A stretch of DNA of 15,740 bases from positions 4,680-20,419 of the forward strand of contig CAJTLR010000065.1 of NCBI GenBank assembly GCA_910577185.1. The letters are read 5' to 3'. The stretch comes from an uncultured Acetatifactor sp. (GTDB lineage: Bacteria > Bacillota > Clostridia > Lachnospirales > Lachnospiraceae). Positions 7,686 to 15,311 of the stretch are shown one piece after another. The notes under the pieces were generated by a model. That model ran no database searches. It had not been told where the DNA came from and saw only the letters and a program-made list of their open reading frames with translations. The stretch's first letter is position 1. Every line of letters begins with the position of its first letter. The position numbers and the translations under genes are program-made.

Positions 7686-7841
7686 AACAAATTGGCAAAT
7701 TCCTGTCAATCATTTCCAGGCAGGCTTTGGCCCTGAAACCAGTACTTTTTTCAAAGGGAACTTGTCCTGCGGTTATTCAGGCTCTATGGCCCCGGGGGCC
7801 TGGCGGCAGGAAAAACGTCACAGCCACTTCACAACCGGACA

Positions 7842-7870
7842 TTGACAGTTCCCCGATTCCCAAGTAAAAT
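7842..7870 (+). promoter_or_regulatory. Consensus promoter for the ABC-F gene
   Basis: TTGACA (7842-7847) is separated by exactly 17 bases from TAAAAT (7865-7870), one mismatch from consensus overall. Transcription would start near 7877, giving a leader of about 97 bases before the ATG at 7974. The TTG of this -35 box can be mistaken for a start codon of a longer reading frame. Confidence 0.75.
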
Positions 7871-7973
7871 AGAAGAAATACCCTCCGTTTGGCGTGTGTT
7901 TCCTTATCCATGGCGGGTACAAATACAGATAACAAAATCCCGGTCCGGGAGCCGGAGTGAAAGGTTGATCATC

Positions 7974-9893
7974 ATGATACTGTCTTGTCAGAATATATGC
8001 AAAGCCTTTGTGGAAAACAAAATATTGGAACATATCAGTTTTCATATAGAAGATTATGAAAAAGCTGCCATTGTGGGCATCAACGGTGCCGGCAAGACCA
8101 CGCTGCTGCGCATTCTGGTGGGGGAAATACCGCCGGATGAAGGTATCGTCACGCTGGCAAAAAACAAAACGCTGGGCTATCTTGCCCAGGACGGCGCGGT
8201 GGACACCGCAAATACAATTTATGAGGAACTTCTGTCCGTGAAACAGCACCTGACGGATCTGGAGCATCGCATCCGGGACTGTGAACTGGAAATGCACCGG
8301 ACCCAGGGGGCGGCGCTGGAATCCCTCATGAGGCAGTATGATAATCTCACCCACGCTTTTGAGAGCGGGGGCGGCTATGTGTACCAAAGTGAAGTCACCG
8401 GTGTGCTGAAAGGTCTGGGATTTTCCGAACATGAGTTTACAAAGGCGGTTTCCACGCTCTCGGGGGGACAGAAAACCAGGGTTGCCCTGGGAAAACTTCT
8501 GCTCCAGAAACCGGACCTGATCATTCTGGACGAGCCCACAAACCACCTGGACATGAATTCCATCTCCTGGCTGGAGACCTATCTGCTCAATTATAAGGGA
8601 GCCGTCCTCATCGTCTCCCACGACCGGTATTTTCTCAACCGCATCGCCACAAAGGTTATCGAGATTGACCAGACAAAGGCCACTGCCTTTCAGGGCAATT
8701 ATTCCGATTACGCGGTCAAAAAAGAACAGCTGCGCGCCGCAGCCATGAATGCCTACTTAAACCAGCAGCGGGAAATCAGGCACCAGGAGGAAGTCATCGA
8801 AAAACTGCGTTCCTTCAACCGGGAAAAATCCATCAAAAGGGCCCAGAGCCGCGAAAAAATGCTGGAAAAGATGGAAGTGCTGGAAAAGCCCACGGAGACA
8901 AAAGCCGATATGCATATCCGGCTTGTACCCCGCAAACAGAGCGGGGGGGATGTGCTGACTGTGGAGGAGCTGTCAAAATCCTTCGGCTCCCTTAAGCTGT
9001 TCGAGCATGTGGGTTTCGAGCTGAAACGCGGGGAACATGTGGCAGTGATCGGCGACAACGGAACCGGGAAAACCACTCTGCTGAAGATTCTGAACGGAAT
9101 GCTGCCTGCAGACAAAGGTTCCTTTCGTCTTGGCACCAATGTAGAGATCGGCTATTATGATCAGGAACATCATGTGCTGCACGGGGAGAAAACACTGTTT
9201 GAGGAAATTTCGGATGAACATCCCACCATGACAAACACGGAAATACGGAATCTTCTTGCCGCTTTCCTGTTTACCGGGGATGATGTCTTCAAGCGCATTG
9301 ACGATCTCAGCGGCGGGGAACGGGGGCGCGTCTCGCTGGCAAAGCTGATGCTGGGAAATGCCAATTTCCTGATTCTGGACGAGCCCACCAATCACCTGGA
9401 CATTGTGTCCAAAGAAATTCTGGAGGATGCCCTGAACAAGTATGAAGGAACGGTATTATGCGTCTCCCATGACCGGTATTTCATCAACAAAACAGCCCAT
9501 CGCATACTGGACCTGACAGCAAGCCGTCTCATAAATTATGTGGGCAATTATGACTATTATCTGGAAAAACGGGAAACCATGATGCAGACCGTCTCTTCCG
9601 GCGGTGCCGCCCAGACTTTTTCCGGAAAGGCAGAACAGGAATCCGAAAACAAACTGGACTGGAAAGCCAAGAAAGAAGAACAGGCCAGACTCCGGAAAAA
9701 GGAGAATGACCTGAAAAAATGCGAGGAGCAAATCGCATCCATGGAAAACAGAAGCGCCGAAATCGACGCCCGGATGTCCGACCCGTCCATTGCCACCCAG
9801 ATGACAAAGCTTCTGGAACTGTCCAAAGAACAGGAGGGCATCCGCGCAGAACTGGAAAACCTTTACGCCCGCTGGGAATCGCTGGCGGAATAG
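7974..9893 (+). CDS. ABC-F family ribosome-associated ATPase (YdiF-like)
   Basis: A 639-residue soluble protein with two ABC domains and no membrane domain. Domain 1: Walker A GINGAGKT (35-42), LSGGQ (162-166), Walker B with DEPTNHLD (186-193). The linker (about 240-310) carries the P-site tRNA interaction motif region, with EKLRSFNREKSIKRAQSREK (276-295). Domain 2: GDNGTGKT (360-367), LSGGE (445-449), DEPTNHLD (469-476). A C-terminal coiled coil (about 555-639) follows, as in YdiF/Uup-type members. ABC-F proteins bind the ribosomal E site and ease stalled or drug-bound ribosomes. The short linker favours a housekeeping factor over a resistance factor, though resistance cannot be excluded. 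The ATG at 7974 is chosen because the sequence before it is promoter and leader; GAAAGG lies nine bases upstream. It converges with icd, 12 bases between stops. Confidence 0.95.
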   Translation: MILSCQNICKAFVENKILEHISFHIEDYEKAAIVGINGAGKTTLLRILVGEIPPDEGIVTLAKNKTLGYLAQDGAVDTANTIYEELLSVKQHLTDLEHRIRDCELEMHRTQGAALESLMRQYDNLTHAFESGGGYVYQSEVTGVLKGLGFSEHEFTKAVSTLSGGQKTRVALGKLLLQKPDLIILDEPTNHLDMNSISWLETYLLNYKGAVLIVSHDRYFLNRIATKVIEIDQTKATAFQGNYSDYAVKKEQLRAAAMNAYLNQQREIRHQEEVIEKLRSFNREKSIKRAQSREKMLEKMEVLEKPTETKADMHIRLVPRKQSGGDVLTVEELSKSFGSLKLFEHVGFELKRGEHVAVIGDNGTGKTTLLKILNGMLPADKGSFRLGTNVEIGYYDQEHHVLHGEKTLFEEISDEHPTMTNTEIRNLLAAFLFTGDDVFKRIDDLSGGERGRVSLAKLMLGNANFLILDEPTNHLDIVSKEILEDALNKYEGTVLCVSHDRYFINKTAHRILDLTASRLINYVGNYDYYLEKRETMMQTVSSGGAAQTFSGKAEQESENKLDWKAKKEEQARLRKKENDLKKCEEQIASMENRSAEIDARMSDPSIATQMTKLLELSKEQEGIRAELENLYARWESLAE

Positions 9894-9905
9894 ACCGGAT
9901 GCCTT

Positions 9906-11114
9906 TTACAGCAGGGTGTCCAGGGTTTCCCGGATGGCTTTGATAAAGTCGAGGCTGTTGAGGATGACAGGATTTTCACATGTGGAAATCAGGGAAAGGC
10001 TCTTTGTCATTTTCCCATCCTCCACAGTCTTGATGCAGGCCTCTTCCAGCTTATCCGCAAAGGAACAAAGCTCCTTTATGCCGTCCAGCTCTCCCCTCTT
10101 CCTCAGTGCTCCCGTCCAGGCAAAAATGGTGGCAATGGAATTGGTGGAGGTCTCTTCCCCTTTCAGATGCTTATAGTAATGGCGCTGCACTGTGCCGTGG
10201 GCCGCCTCATATTCATAGACACCGCCCGGGGATACCAGCACGGAAGTCATCATGGACAGATCACCGTAGGCCGTTGCCACCATGTCTGACATCACATCAC
10301 CATCATAGTTCTTGCAGGCCCAGATAAACCCTCCCTGGGAACGGATGACACGGGCCACGGCGTCATCAATCAAAGTGTAAAAATATTCTATGCCCAGAGC
10401 CTCAAATTTCTCTTTATACTCCGCATCGTATATTTCCTGGAAAATATCCTTAAAGGTATGGTCATATTTTTTGGAGATAGTATCCTTGGTGGAAAACCAC
10501 AGATCCTGCTTTGTGTCTGCCGCATACGAGAAACATGCCCTGGCAAAACTGCCGATGGATTTTTCCGTATTGTGGATTCCCTGAAGGATTCCCGGTCCTT
10601 TGAATTCGTGGATCAGTTCCCTTGTCACCGTGCCATCCTCTGCCGTGAACACCAGCTCGGCCTTCCCTGCCCCGGGCACCTTGATCTCCGTATTTTTGTA
10701 GACATCCCCGTAGGCATGGCGGGCAATGGTGATGGGCTTTGTCCAGTTTGCCACATACGGGACAATCCCTTTGATCAGAATGGGTGCCCGGAACACGGTG
10801 CCATCCAGTATGGCGCGGATGGTTCCGTTGGGACTCTTCCACATTTCCTTTAAATCATACTCTTTCATTCTGGCGCCGTTGGGTGTGATGGTGGCACATT
10901 TCACTGCCACGCCGTATTTTAAAGTGGCATTGGCCGAATCCGTCGTCACCTGGTCGTCTGTGGCATTTCTGTGCTCCAGTCCCAGATCGTAATACTCCGT
11001 TTTCAGATCTATGTAGGGAAGCAGCAGCTCCTCCTTGATCATCTGCCAGAGAATCCTTGTCATCTCGTCCCCGTCCATCTCCACCAGCGGAGTGGTCATT
11101 CTGATCTTGTCCAT
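9906..11114 (-). CDS. icd: NADP-dependent isocitrate dehydrogenase (eukaryote-like homodimeric type)
   Basis: With the start at 11114 the product is 402 residues, the normal length of the dimeric subfamily that includes human IDH1. Visible motifs: VEMDGDEMTRI (11-21), the substrate loop SPNGTIR, ARHAYGDVY, the metal-binding Asp region NYDGDVMSDMVATAYGDLSM, and AAHGTVQRHY, whose Arg-His pair marks NADP preference. It oxidises isocitrate to 2-oxoglutarate and CO2, feeding glutamate synthesis. A longer frame opens at 11195, but AGGA seven bases upstream and the family N-terminus (MDKIRMTTPL) favour 11114; an ATG just before it is out of frame. It is the last gene of the citrate synthase-GntR-icd set, 107 bases after the regulator, with no convincing promoter of its own. 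Confidence 0.97.
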   Translation of the reverse strand: MDKIRMTTPLVEMDGDEMTRILWQMIKEELLLPYIDLKTEYYDLGLEHRNATDDQVTTDSANATLKYGVAVKCATITPNGARMKEYDLKEMWKSPNGTIRAILDGTVFRAPILIKGIVPYVANWTKPITIARHAYGDVYKNTEIKVPGAGKAELVFTAEDGTVTRELIHEFKGPGILQGIHNTEKSIGSFARACFSYAADTKQDLWFSTKDTISKKYDHTFKDIFQEIYDAEYKEKFEALGIEYFYTLIDDAVARVIRSQGGFIWACKNYDGDVMSDMVATAYGDLSMMTSVLVSPGGVYEYEAAHGTVQRHYYKHLKGEETSTNSIATIFAWTGALRKRGELDGIKELCSFADKLEEACIKTVEDGKMTKSLSLISTCENPVILNSLDFIKAIRETLDTLL

Positions 11115-11221
11115 ACATTTTCCTCGCTTTCTTTTATATAATTCCGGTTCCGCATATTCCTGCGTTCCGGAGGATGGATGCGCCCTTCCGGACAATCCCT
11201 GTCCCCGGTTTCCGACTTCCT

Positions 11222-11935
11222 CTACTGTGTAGTCTCCCGGGCCAGGTTTTCTTTTTCAAAAATTTCGTGCAGGCCGTTTTTTACCATATTGTCATAAGCA
11301 TTGATCATGTGCTGATGGGCAAGCTGCCCTGCCAGTTCCCCATTGCCATCTTTTATGGCCTCCATAATCTCCTTGTGCTCCTCATTGGACTTTGGCCCCC
11401 TGTTGACATTGGAGAGCGTCTTCCTGCGCACCCGCAGCACATACTGATGGAAATCCTTCAGCTGGTGCTCCAGCAGCTTACTGTCACAAGCCTCATACAT
11501 GATATCATGGAAACGGTTGTCCAGCTCCGCCAGCTGCTCCAGATGTCCCTTCCTGGCGTGGAATTCTGCCAGGTAGACATTCTCCTCCATCTCTTCCATC
11601 TGTTCTTTTGTGATATGCTCCGTGGCCCAGCGGGCACAGAGTCCCTCCAGCAGGGAACGGATGACATAAATATCCCGCACATCCTTTTCCGTGATGCCGG
11701 TGACATAGGCCCCTTTATTGGGAATGATCTGTATCAGTCCCTCCAGTTCCAGCTGCCGGAACGCCTCCCTCACCGGGGTTCGGCTGACGCCCATCTCTTC
11801 CCCGATTGTCACTTCCCTCAATTCTTCATGCTCCGCGTACCTGCCGTTTAAGATATCATCTCTCAGCCGGTGAAATACGCGGCCCCGCAGGGAGTATTTA
11901 TCTGCCACTTCCTGCTTTACACTGTAATTACCCAT
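11222..11935 (-). CDS. GntR family regulator, FadR/FCD subfamily
   Basis: A 237-residue regulator. The N-terminal winged helix (about 15-80) has SLRGRVFHRLRDDILNGRY, GVSRTPVREAFRQLELEGLI and IPNKGAYV, the GntR signature. The C-terminal FCD domain (about 88-220) has the metal-site pattern Asp139, His143 (ELDNRFHD), His187 (NEEHKE) and His209 (AHQHMI), so it probably binds a metal and a carboxylate effector. The gene stands between citrate synthase and icd, so citrate, isocitrate or 2-oxoglutarate are natural candidate effectors (inference). The start is uncertain: the ATG at 11935 fits the family, but the nearest good AGGAGG lies about 17 bases upstream; a GTG at 11986 would add 17 mostly basic residues and include that site. 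Confidence 0.93.
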   Translation of the reverse strand: MGNYSVKQEVADKYSLRGRVFHRLRDDILNGRYAEHEELREVTIGEEMGVSRTPVREAFRQLELEGLIQIIPNKGAYVTGITEKDVRDIYVIRSLLEGLCARWATEHITKEQMEEMEENVYLAEFHARKGHLEQLAELDNRFHDIMYEACDSKLLEHQLKDFHQYVLRVRRKTLSNVNRGPKSNEEHKEIMEAIKDGNGELAGQLAHQHMINAYDNMVKNGLHEIFEKENLARETTQ

Positions 11936-12087
11936 CTCTTTCTTTTTCTTACCCTCCTGTTTGTGCCGCCTGCGGCAGCCCTTCACTCATTTTCCCATAC
12001 CGGGATTTTCTCTTCCGGAACCTATTGATCCGCCCCTGCCCCCGGCATATTCTAAAGTACACTTCACATTCTTATACCCGGCTGTTG

Positions 12088-13503
12088 TCACATGCCGGGC
12101 AATGCAATATTGTTTTTCAGACAGACCTGCTCCACACAGCCCACGATCTCCTCGTCCGTCATCACGGTGACACGTCCTCCCGCGTACTCTTCGTCCACCC
12201 ATTTTTTAATCTCTGCCACCAGTTCGGAGCCCTTCTCCACCTGCGCCTCTCCCTTGAGCCCGTAATAGGTATTGAGCCAGTGGGCGATTCCCGCCAGTCC
12301 CGAGGTGTTGGAAATGGCGCACAGCACCGGCCTGTTCAGGAATTTCTCCGTGTCAAAGATATTGTAGATTTCCTCGTTTTTCAAAAGGCCATCTGCGTGT
12401 ATCCCTGCCCTGGTCACATTAAAATTCCTGCCCACAAAAGGCGTCCTGGGCGGGATACTGTATCCGATTTCCTTCTCATAGTATTCTGCCAGCTCCGTGA
12501 TCACCGTGGTGTCCATTCCGTTTAAGTCACCCTTTAACTGGGCATACTCAAACACCATGGCCTCAAGGGGTGTGTTGCCCGTGCGTTCCCCGATTCCGAA
12601 CAGGGAAGTATTCACGCCGGAACAGCCGTAAATCCAGGCCGTGGTGGAATTGGACACTGCCTTATAAAAATCATTGTGTCCATGCCACTCTATCAGTTCA
12701 TGAGGCACGCCTGCGTGAGTGTGGATGGCATAAATAATGCCCTGGACACTTCTGGGAATCACCGCACCCGGATAATTCACCCCATATCCCATGGTATCGC
12801 AGGCCCTGATTTTCACCGGAATCCGGTAAGTCTCCATCAGTTTCATCAGCTCCACACAAAAAGGTACCACATAGCCGTAAATATCTGCCCTTGTGATATC
12901 TTCCAGATGGCATCTGGGGCTGATTCCCTCCTCCAGACAGTCCCTTATCACGCTCAGGTAATGTTCCATGGCCTGGCGTCTTGTCATTTTCAGCTTCAGA
13001 AAAATATGGTAATCCGAACAACTGACCAGAATACCGGTCTCCTTCATGCCAATCTCCTTCACCAGCCTGAAATCGTCCTTGCTGGCGCGGATCCAGCTTG
13101 TCACCTCCGGAAACGCATAACCTTTTTCCATACATTTATAAACGGCATCCCGGTCTTTTTTGCTGTAAAGAAAAAATTCGCTGGCGCGGATCATCCCGTT
13201 TTTTCCGCCCAGCCTGTGGAGATAATCATAGATGGTCACAATCTGCTCCGTGGTATAGGGCGCCCTGGACTGCTGTCCGTCCCGGAACGTGGTGTCCGTG
13301 ATCCAGATTTCCCTGGGCATATTATGGGGCACAGTCCTGTCGTTGAAAGGAATCTTAGGGATCTCGGAATAAGGAAACATATTGCGGAATACATTGGGCT
13401 TCCTGACATCGTCCAGGATGTACATATGCTCCTCTATCTGCAGCAGATTGCTGTTCTTATTCATGGTAACCGGACGGTTCTGAAACATTTCGTTCTCTCT
13501 CAT
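12088..13503 (-). CDS. Re-type citrate synthase (homocitrate/isopropylmalate synthase-like fold)
   Basis: A 471-residue protein of the DRE-TIM metallolyase superfamily. DTTFRDGQQSRAPYT (70-84) is the DRE motif in the form I recall for the Re-citrate synthases of Clostridium kluyveri and Desulfovibrio. EWHGHNDFYKA (272-282) gives the metal-binding His pair, GIGERTGNTPLEA follows at 303-315, and AGIHADG (366-372) is the conserved C-terminal segment. Automatic annotation often calls this group isopropylmalate or homocitrate synthase; the QQ after RDG, the HNDFYK context and the icd neighbour favour citrate synthesis from acetyl-CoA and oxaloacetate with Re stereochemistry, an oxygen-sensitive metal enzyme. 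No leucine or lysine genes are nearby. The start ATG at 13503 has GGAGG eight bases upstream. It is the first gene behind the promoter at 13536-13564. Confidence 0.82.
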   Translation of the reverse strand: MRENEMFQNRPVTMNKNSNLLQIEEHMYILDDVRKPNVFRNMFPYSEIPKIPFNDRTVPHNMPREIWITDTTFRDGQQSRAPYTTEQIVTIYDYLHRLGGKNGMIRASEFFLYSKKDRDAVYKCMEKGYAFPEVTSWIRASKDDFRLVKEIGMKETGILVSCSDYHIFLKLKMTRRQAMEHYLSVIRDCLEEGISPRCHLEDITRADIYGYVVPFCVELMKLMETYRIPVKIRACDTMGYGVNYPGAVIPRSVQGIIYAIHTHAGVPHELIEWHGHNDFYKAVSNSTTAWIYGCSGVNTSLFGIGERTGNTPLEAMVFEYAQLKGDLNGMDTTVITELAEYYEKEIGYSIPPRTPFVGRNFNVTRAGIHADGLLKNEEIYNIFDTEKFLNRPVLCAISNTSGLAGIAHWLNTYYGLKGEAQVEKGSELVAEIKKWVDEEYAGGRVTVMTDEEIVGCVEQVCLKNNIALPGM

Positions 13504-13535
13504 ATCCCTCTCCTCCCTTTTTACACGCTTGTATT

Positions 13536-13547
13536 ATTGTATACAAT
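13536..13547. promoter_or_regulatory. Perfect 12-base palindrome over the -10 box, candidate GntR/FCD operator
   Basis: ATTGTATACAAT reads the same on both strands, and its minus-strand right half, TACAAT, is the -10 hexamer of the citrate synthase promoter. Many FadR/FCD-type GntR proteins bind short palindromes with a TGT...ACA core, and the only regulator nearby is the FCD protein encoded two positions down the same operon. Binding here would block RNA polymerase, giving autoregulated repression. The palindrome is seen; the binding is inferred. Confidence 0.6.
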
Positions 13548-13564
13548 CAGAGAGGTATTGTCAA
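13536..13564 (-). promoter_or_regulatory. Near-consensus promoter of the Re-citrate synthase operon
   Basis: On the minus strand, TTGACA (13559-13564) is followed after exactly 17 bases by TACAAT (13536-13541). The ATG lies 32 bases beyond the -10, leaving a short leader with GGGAGG. Such a strong promoter in front of a biosynthetic gene suggests control by repression. Confidence 0.8.
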
Positions 13565-13589
13565 TGTTTTCTTCCAAAAACTTTCCCGG

Positions 13590-14516
13590 CTATCCGTCCA
13601 GAAGATGCCCCACATGCAGCATGCCCCAGCCCTGCTGGTTCCACGGCAGTCCCAGATCCGTCGCCGTAAACTGCAGCCGCTGCTTTCCCTTTTCATTGGT
13701 CAGGCCGGGGAACTGCTGGAAGAGTATCGCAGCCGCCCCCGAGACCACCGGCGTGGCCATGGAAGTACCGCTTTTTGCAATATAAGGATTCCGGTTCCCG
13801 CCGTAAAAATTTTTATAGTTCAGGTTGCAGGAAATAATATCCGTCCCCGGGGCCACCAGGTCAGGCTTGCGCACCAGGCTGCCGGGCATCCCCCTCCCGG
13901 AATATGCCTGGCACTTGATTTTACTTCTCCCCGCATAAGCCCCGTCATAGCAGCCCACTGTCACCACACTGCTTCCTCCCACGGAAGAGATGGTGCCGTC
14001 TCCCGGCCCCTTGTTGCCTGCAGCGCATACAACCAGCACACCGCTGCGCCACAATTCATCAATTTTTTTCTGCAGGAGCTGTTCTTTTCCAGCCTCCTTC
14101 AATGTTCCGATTCCCACGGAAATATTCAGGATTCTGACTCCGTATCTCCGTTTTATCTCTAAAACCCACTCTATTCCTTCCAGCATGGTCTCCGTGGAGC
14201 CCTCGCCCTTTTCATCCAGCACTTTTCCCACCACCAGCCTGGCCCCCGGCGCCATTCCCCTATAACGTCCTGCGGAAAGATGGCCGCTTCCGCACAGAAT
14301 TCCGCACACATGGGTTCCGTGTCCGTTATTATCATACATCAGGTTCCGATGTCCCACAAAGTCCCGGAAACACAGCGCCCTGTCCGAAAGATCCGGATGG
14401 TTTCCCATTCCCTCCTGTGTAAGGCAAATGCAGAATTTTCTGTTGTTTTCCTTGAAAACCCTCCCCGATAATGCTACAATCGTGAATGTTGGGAGAAACG
14501 TTACCCGTTTGGACAA
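13590..14516 (-). CDS. Subtilisin-like S8 serine peptidase, 5' end decayed, Asp box missing (probable pseudogene)
   Basis: From about residue 40 of the 308-residue frame the match to clostridial S8 peptidases is good: DNNGHGTHVCGI with catalytic His66, AAGNKGPG with oxyanion Asn168, VAPGTDIIS, and SGTSMATPVVSGAAA with catalytic Ser252, ending in the typical GWGMLHV. Before HPDL (40-43) an intact enzyme would carry LDTG with the catalytic Asp; here the frame reads CLTQEGMGN and no Asp box is found. The only upstream start is a TTG at 14516 without a ribosome binding site, and an ATG at 14408 has AGGAGG too close (two bases). In another frame the same DNA reads GFQGKQQKI and then YTGG, which resembles a frameshifted Asp-box region. 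The azlCD promoter lies in this segment. I judge the enzyme inactive. Confidence 0.75.
   Translation of the reverse strand: MSKRVTFLPTFTIVALSGRVFKENNRKFCICLTQEGMGNHPDLSDRALCFRDFVGHRNLMYDNNGHGTHVCGILCGSGHLSAGRYRGMAPGARLVVGKVLDEKGEGSTETMLEGIEWVLEIKRRYGVRILNISVGIGTLKEAGKEQLLQKKIDELWRSGVLVVCAAGNKGPGDGTISSVGGSSVVTVGCYDGAYAGRSKIKCQAYSGRGMPGSLVRKPDLVAPGTDIISCNLNYKNFYGGNRNPYIAKSGTSMATPVVSGAAAILFQQFPGLTNEKGKQRLQFTATDLGLPWNQQGWGMLHVGHLLDG
14452..14480 (+). promoter_or_regulatory. Promoter for azlCD
   Basis: TTGAAA (14452-14457) and TACAAT (14475-14480) are separated by 17 bases. Transcription would begin near 14487, leaving a leader of about 96 bases. The promoter sits inside the decayed 5' end of the S8 peptidase gene on the other strand. 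Confidence 0.7.
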
Positions 14517-14539
14517 GTCAAATATCTGTCACAGAGAAG

Positions 14540-14571
14540 CGGCAGGCATCGCTGACCTGCCGAAACTGCCG
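14540..14571 (+). promoter_or_regulatory. azlC leader hairpin with alternative 3' arm next to the ribosome binding site
   Basis: CGGCAGG (14540-14546) pairs perfectly with CCTGCCG (14556-14562) around a nine-base loop. A second CTGCCG (14566-14571) overlaps the first base of the GAGG ribosome binding site (14571-14574), so the same 5' arm could pair with either copy. One fold leaves the site free, the other touches it. No T tract follows, so it is not a terminator. Whether the switch operates is unknown. Confidence 0.45.
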
Positions 14572-14582
14572 AGGAAGAAATC

Positions 14583-15296
14583 ATGATTCAGAATAAAAAA
14601 TCTTTTGTCAACGGAATGCACGATGGCATTCCCATTGCCCTGGGTTATTTTGCCGTGGCCTTTTCACTGGGAATTGTGGCAAAAAAAGCGGGGCTAAATC
14701 CTTTTCAGGGCTTTCTGTCCGGCATCTTAAACCATGCCTCCGCAGGAGAATACGCGGAATTTACAGTCATCATGGCAAATGCACCCTATTTTGAGATGGC
14801 ATTTGTCATACTGGTGGCCAACATCCGTTACCTGCTGATGAGCTGTGCCCTGAGCCAGAAGTTTTCCCCGGATACCCCGTATCCCCACCGGCTTCTGACA
14901 GGCTTTGGCATCACGGACGAAATCTTCGGAATCAGCGTGGGCAAACCCGGAGACCTGAATCCCTTTTACACTTACGGCGCCATGACAATTGCACTTCCAT
15001 GCTGGGCAGCCGGCACTTCCATGGGTATCGTGGCCGGCAATGTTCTTCCGGCTTCCGCAGTCAGCGCCCTGAGTGTGGCGTTATACGGAATGTTTGTGGC
15101 CATTATAATCCCCGCCGCCAAAAAGGAAAAACCCATCCTCATTGTCATCCTTGTGAGCTTTCTGGCAAGCTTCCTGGTATCGAAAGTCCGCTTGTTTGAC
15201 GGTATATCCGACAGCATGAAAATCAGTATCCTGACACTGCTGATCGCCGGCGGAGCCGCCGCTGTCTTTCCATTGAAAGAGGAAACCATAAAATAG
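14583..15296 (+). CDS. azlC: AzlC family permease (branched-chain amino acid exporter, large subunit)
   Basis: A 237-residue polytopic membrane protein of normal AzlC length. Conserved features are GIPIALGYFAVAFSLGIVA (15-33), FLSGILNHASAGEYA (44-58) and ANIRYLLMSCALSQ, followed by several hydrophobic segments to the C-terminus. AzlC with AzlD exports branched-chain amino acids or analogues in Bacillus; the substrate here is not shown. The ATG has GAGG eight bases upstream. The gene lies behind the promoter at 14452-14480 and is followed after 15 bases by azlD, the usual pairing. Confidence 0.95.
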   Translation: MIQNKKSFVNGMHDGIPIALGYFAVAFSLGIVAKKAGLNPFQGFLSGILNHASAGEYAEFTVIMANAPYFEMAFVILVANIRYLLMSCALSQKFSPDTPYPHRLLTGFGITDEIFGISVGKPGDLNPFYTYGAMTIALPCWAAGTSMGIVAGNVLPASAVSALSVALYGMFVAIIIPAAKKEKPILIVILVSFLASFLVSKVRLFDGISDSMKISILTLLIAGGAAAVFPLKEETIK

Positions 15297-15311
15297 GAAA
15301 GGGATGTCCAT

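Noticed and set aside
7516..7686. The repeats as a CRISPR array
   Set aside because: The units are contiguous and nearly identical over 70 bases with no variable spacers, and there are no cas genes.
7676..7700. TTGTTATGATAAAATAA on the minus strand as a Rex operator
   Set aside because: Only the left half-site TTGTTA fits the clostridial Rex motif; the right half does not match TTAACAA.
7842..7973. A longer ABC-F protein starting at 7842
   Set aside because: The TTG there is part of the -35 box; the family N-terminus begins at the ATG at 7974.
7974..9893. Antibiotic-resistance ABC-F
   Set aside because: The interdomain linker is short and the C-terminal coiled coil is of the housekeeping YdiF/Uup type; there is no sign of a resistance cassette around it.
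9894..9905. Bidirectional terminator between the convergent ABC-F and icd genes
   Set aside because: The gap is only 12 bases and holds no inverted repeat; any terminator would have to lie inside coding sequence and none was obvious.
11966..11985. GC-rich hairpin GCCGC-CT-GCGGC between citrate synthase and the GntR gene as a terminator
   Set aside because: There is no T tract on either side, and the three genes look like one transcript.
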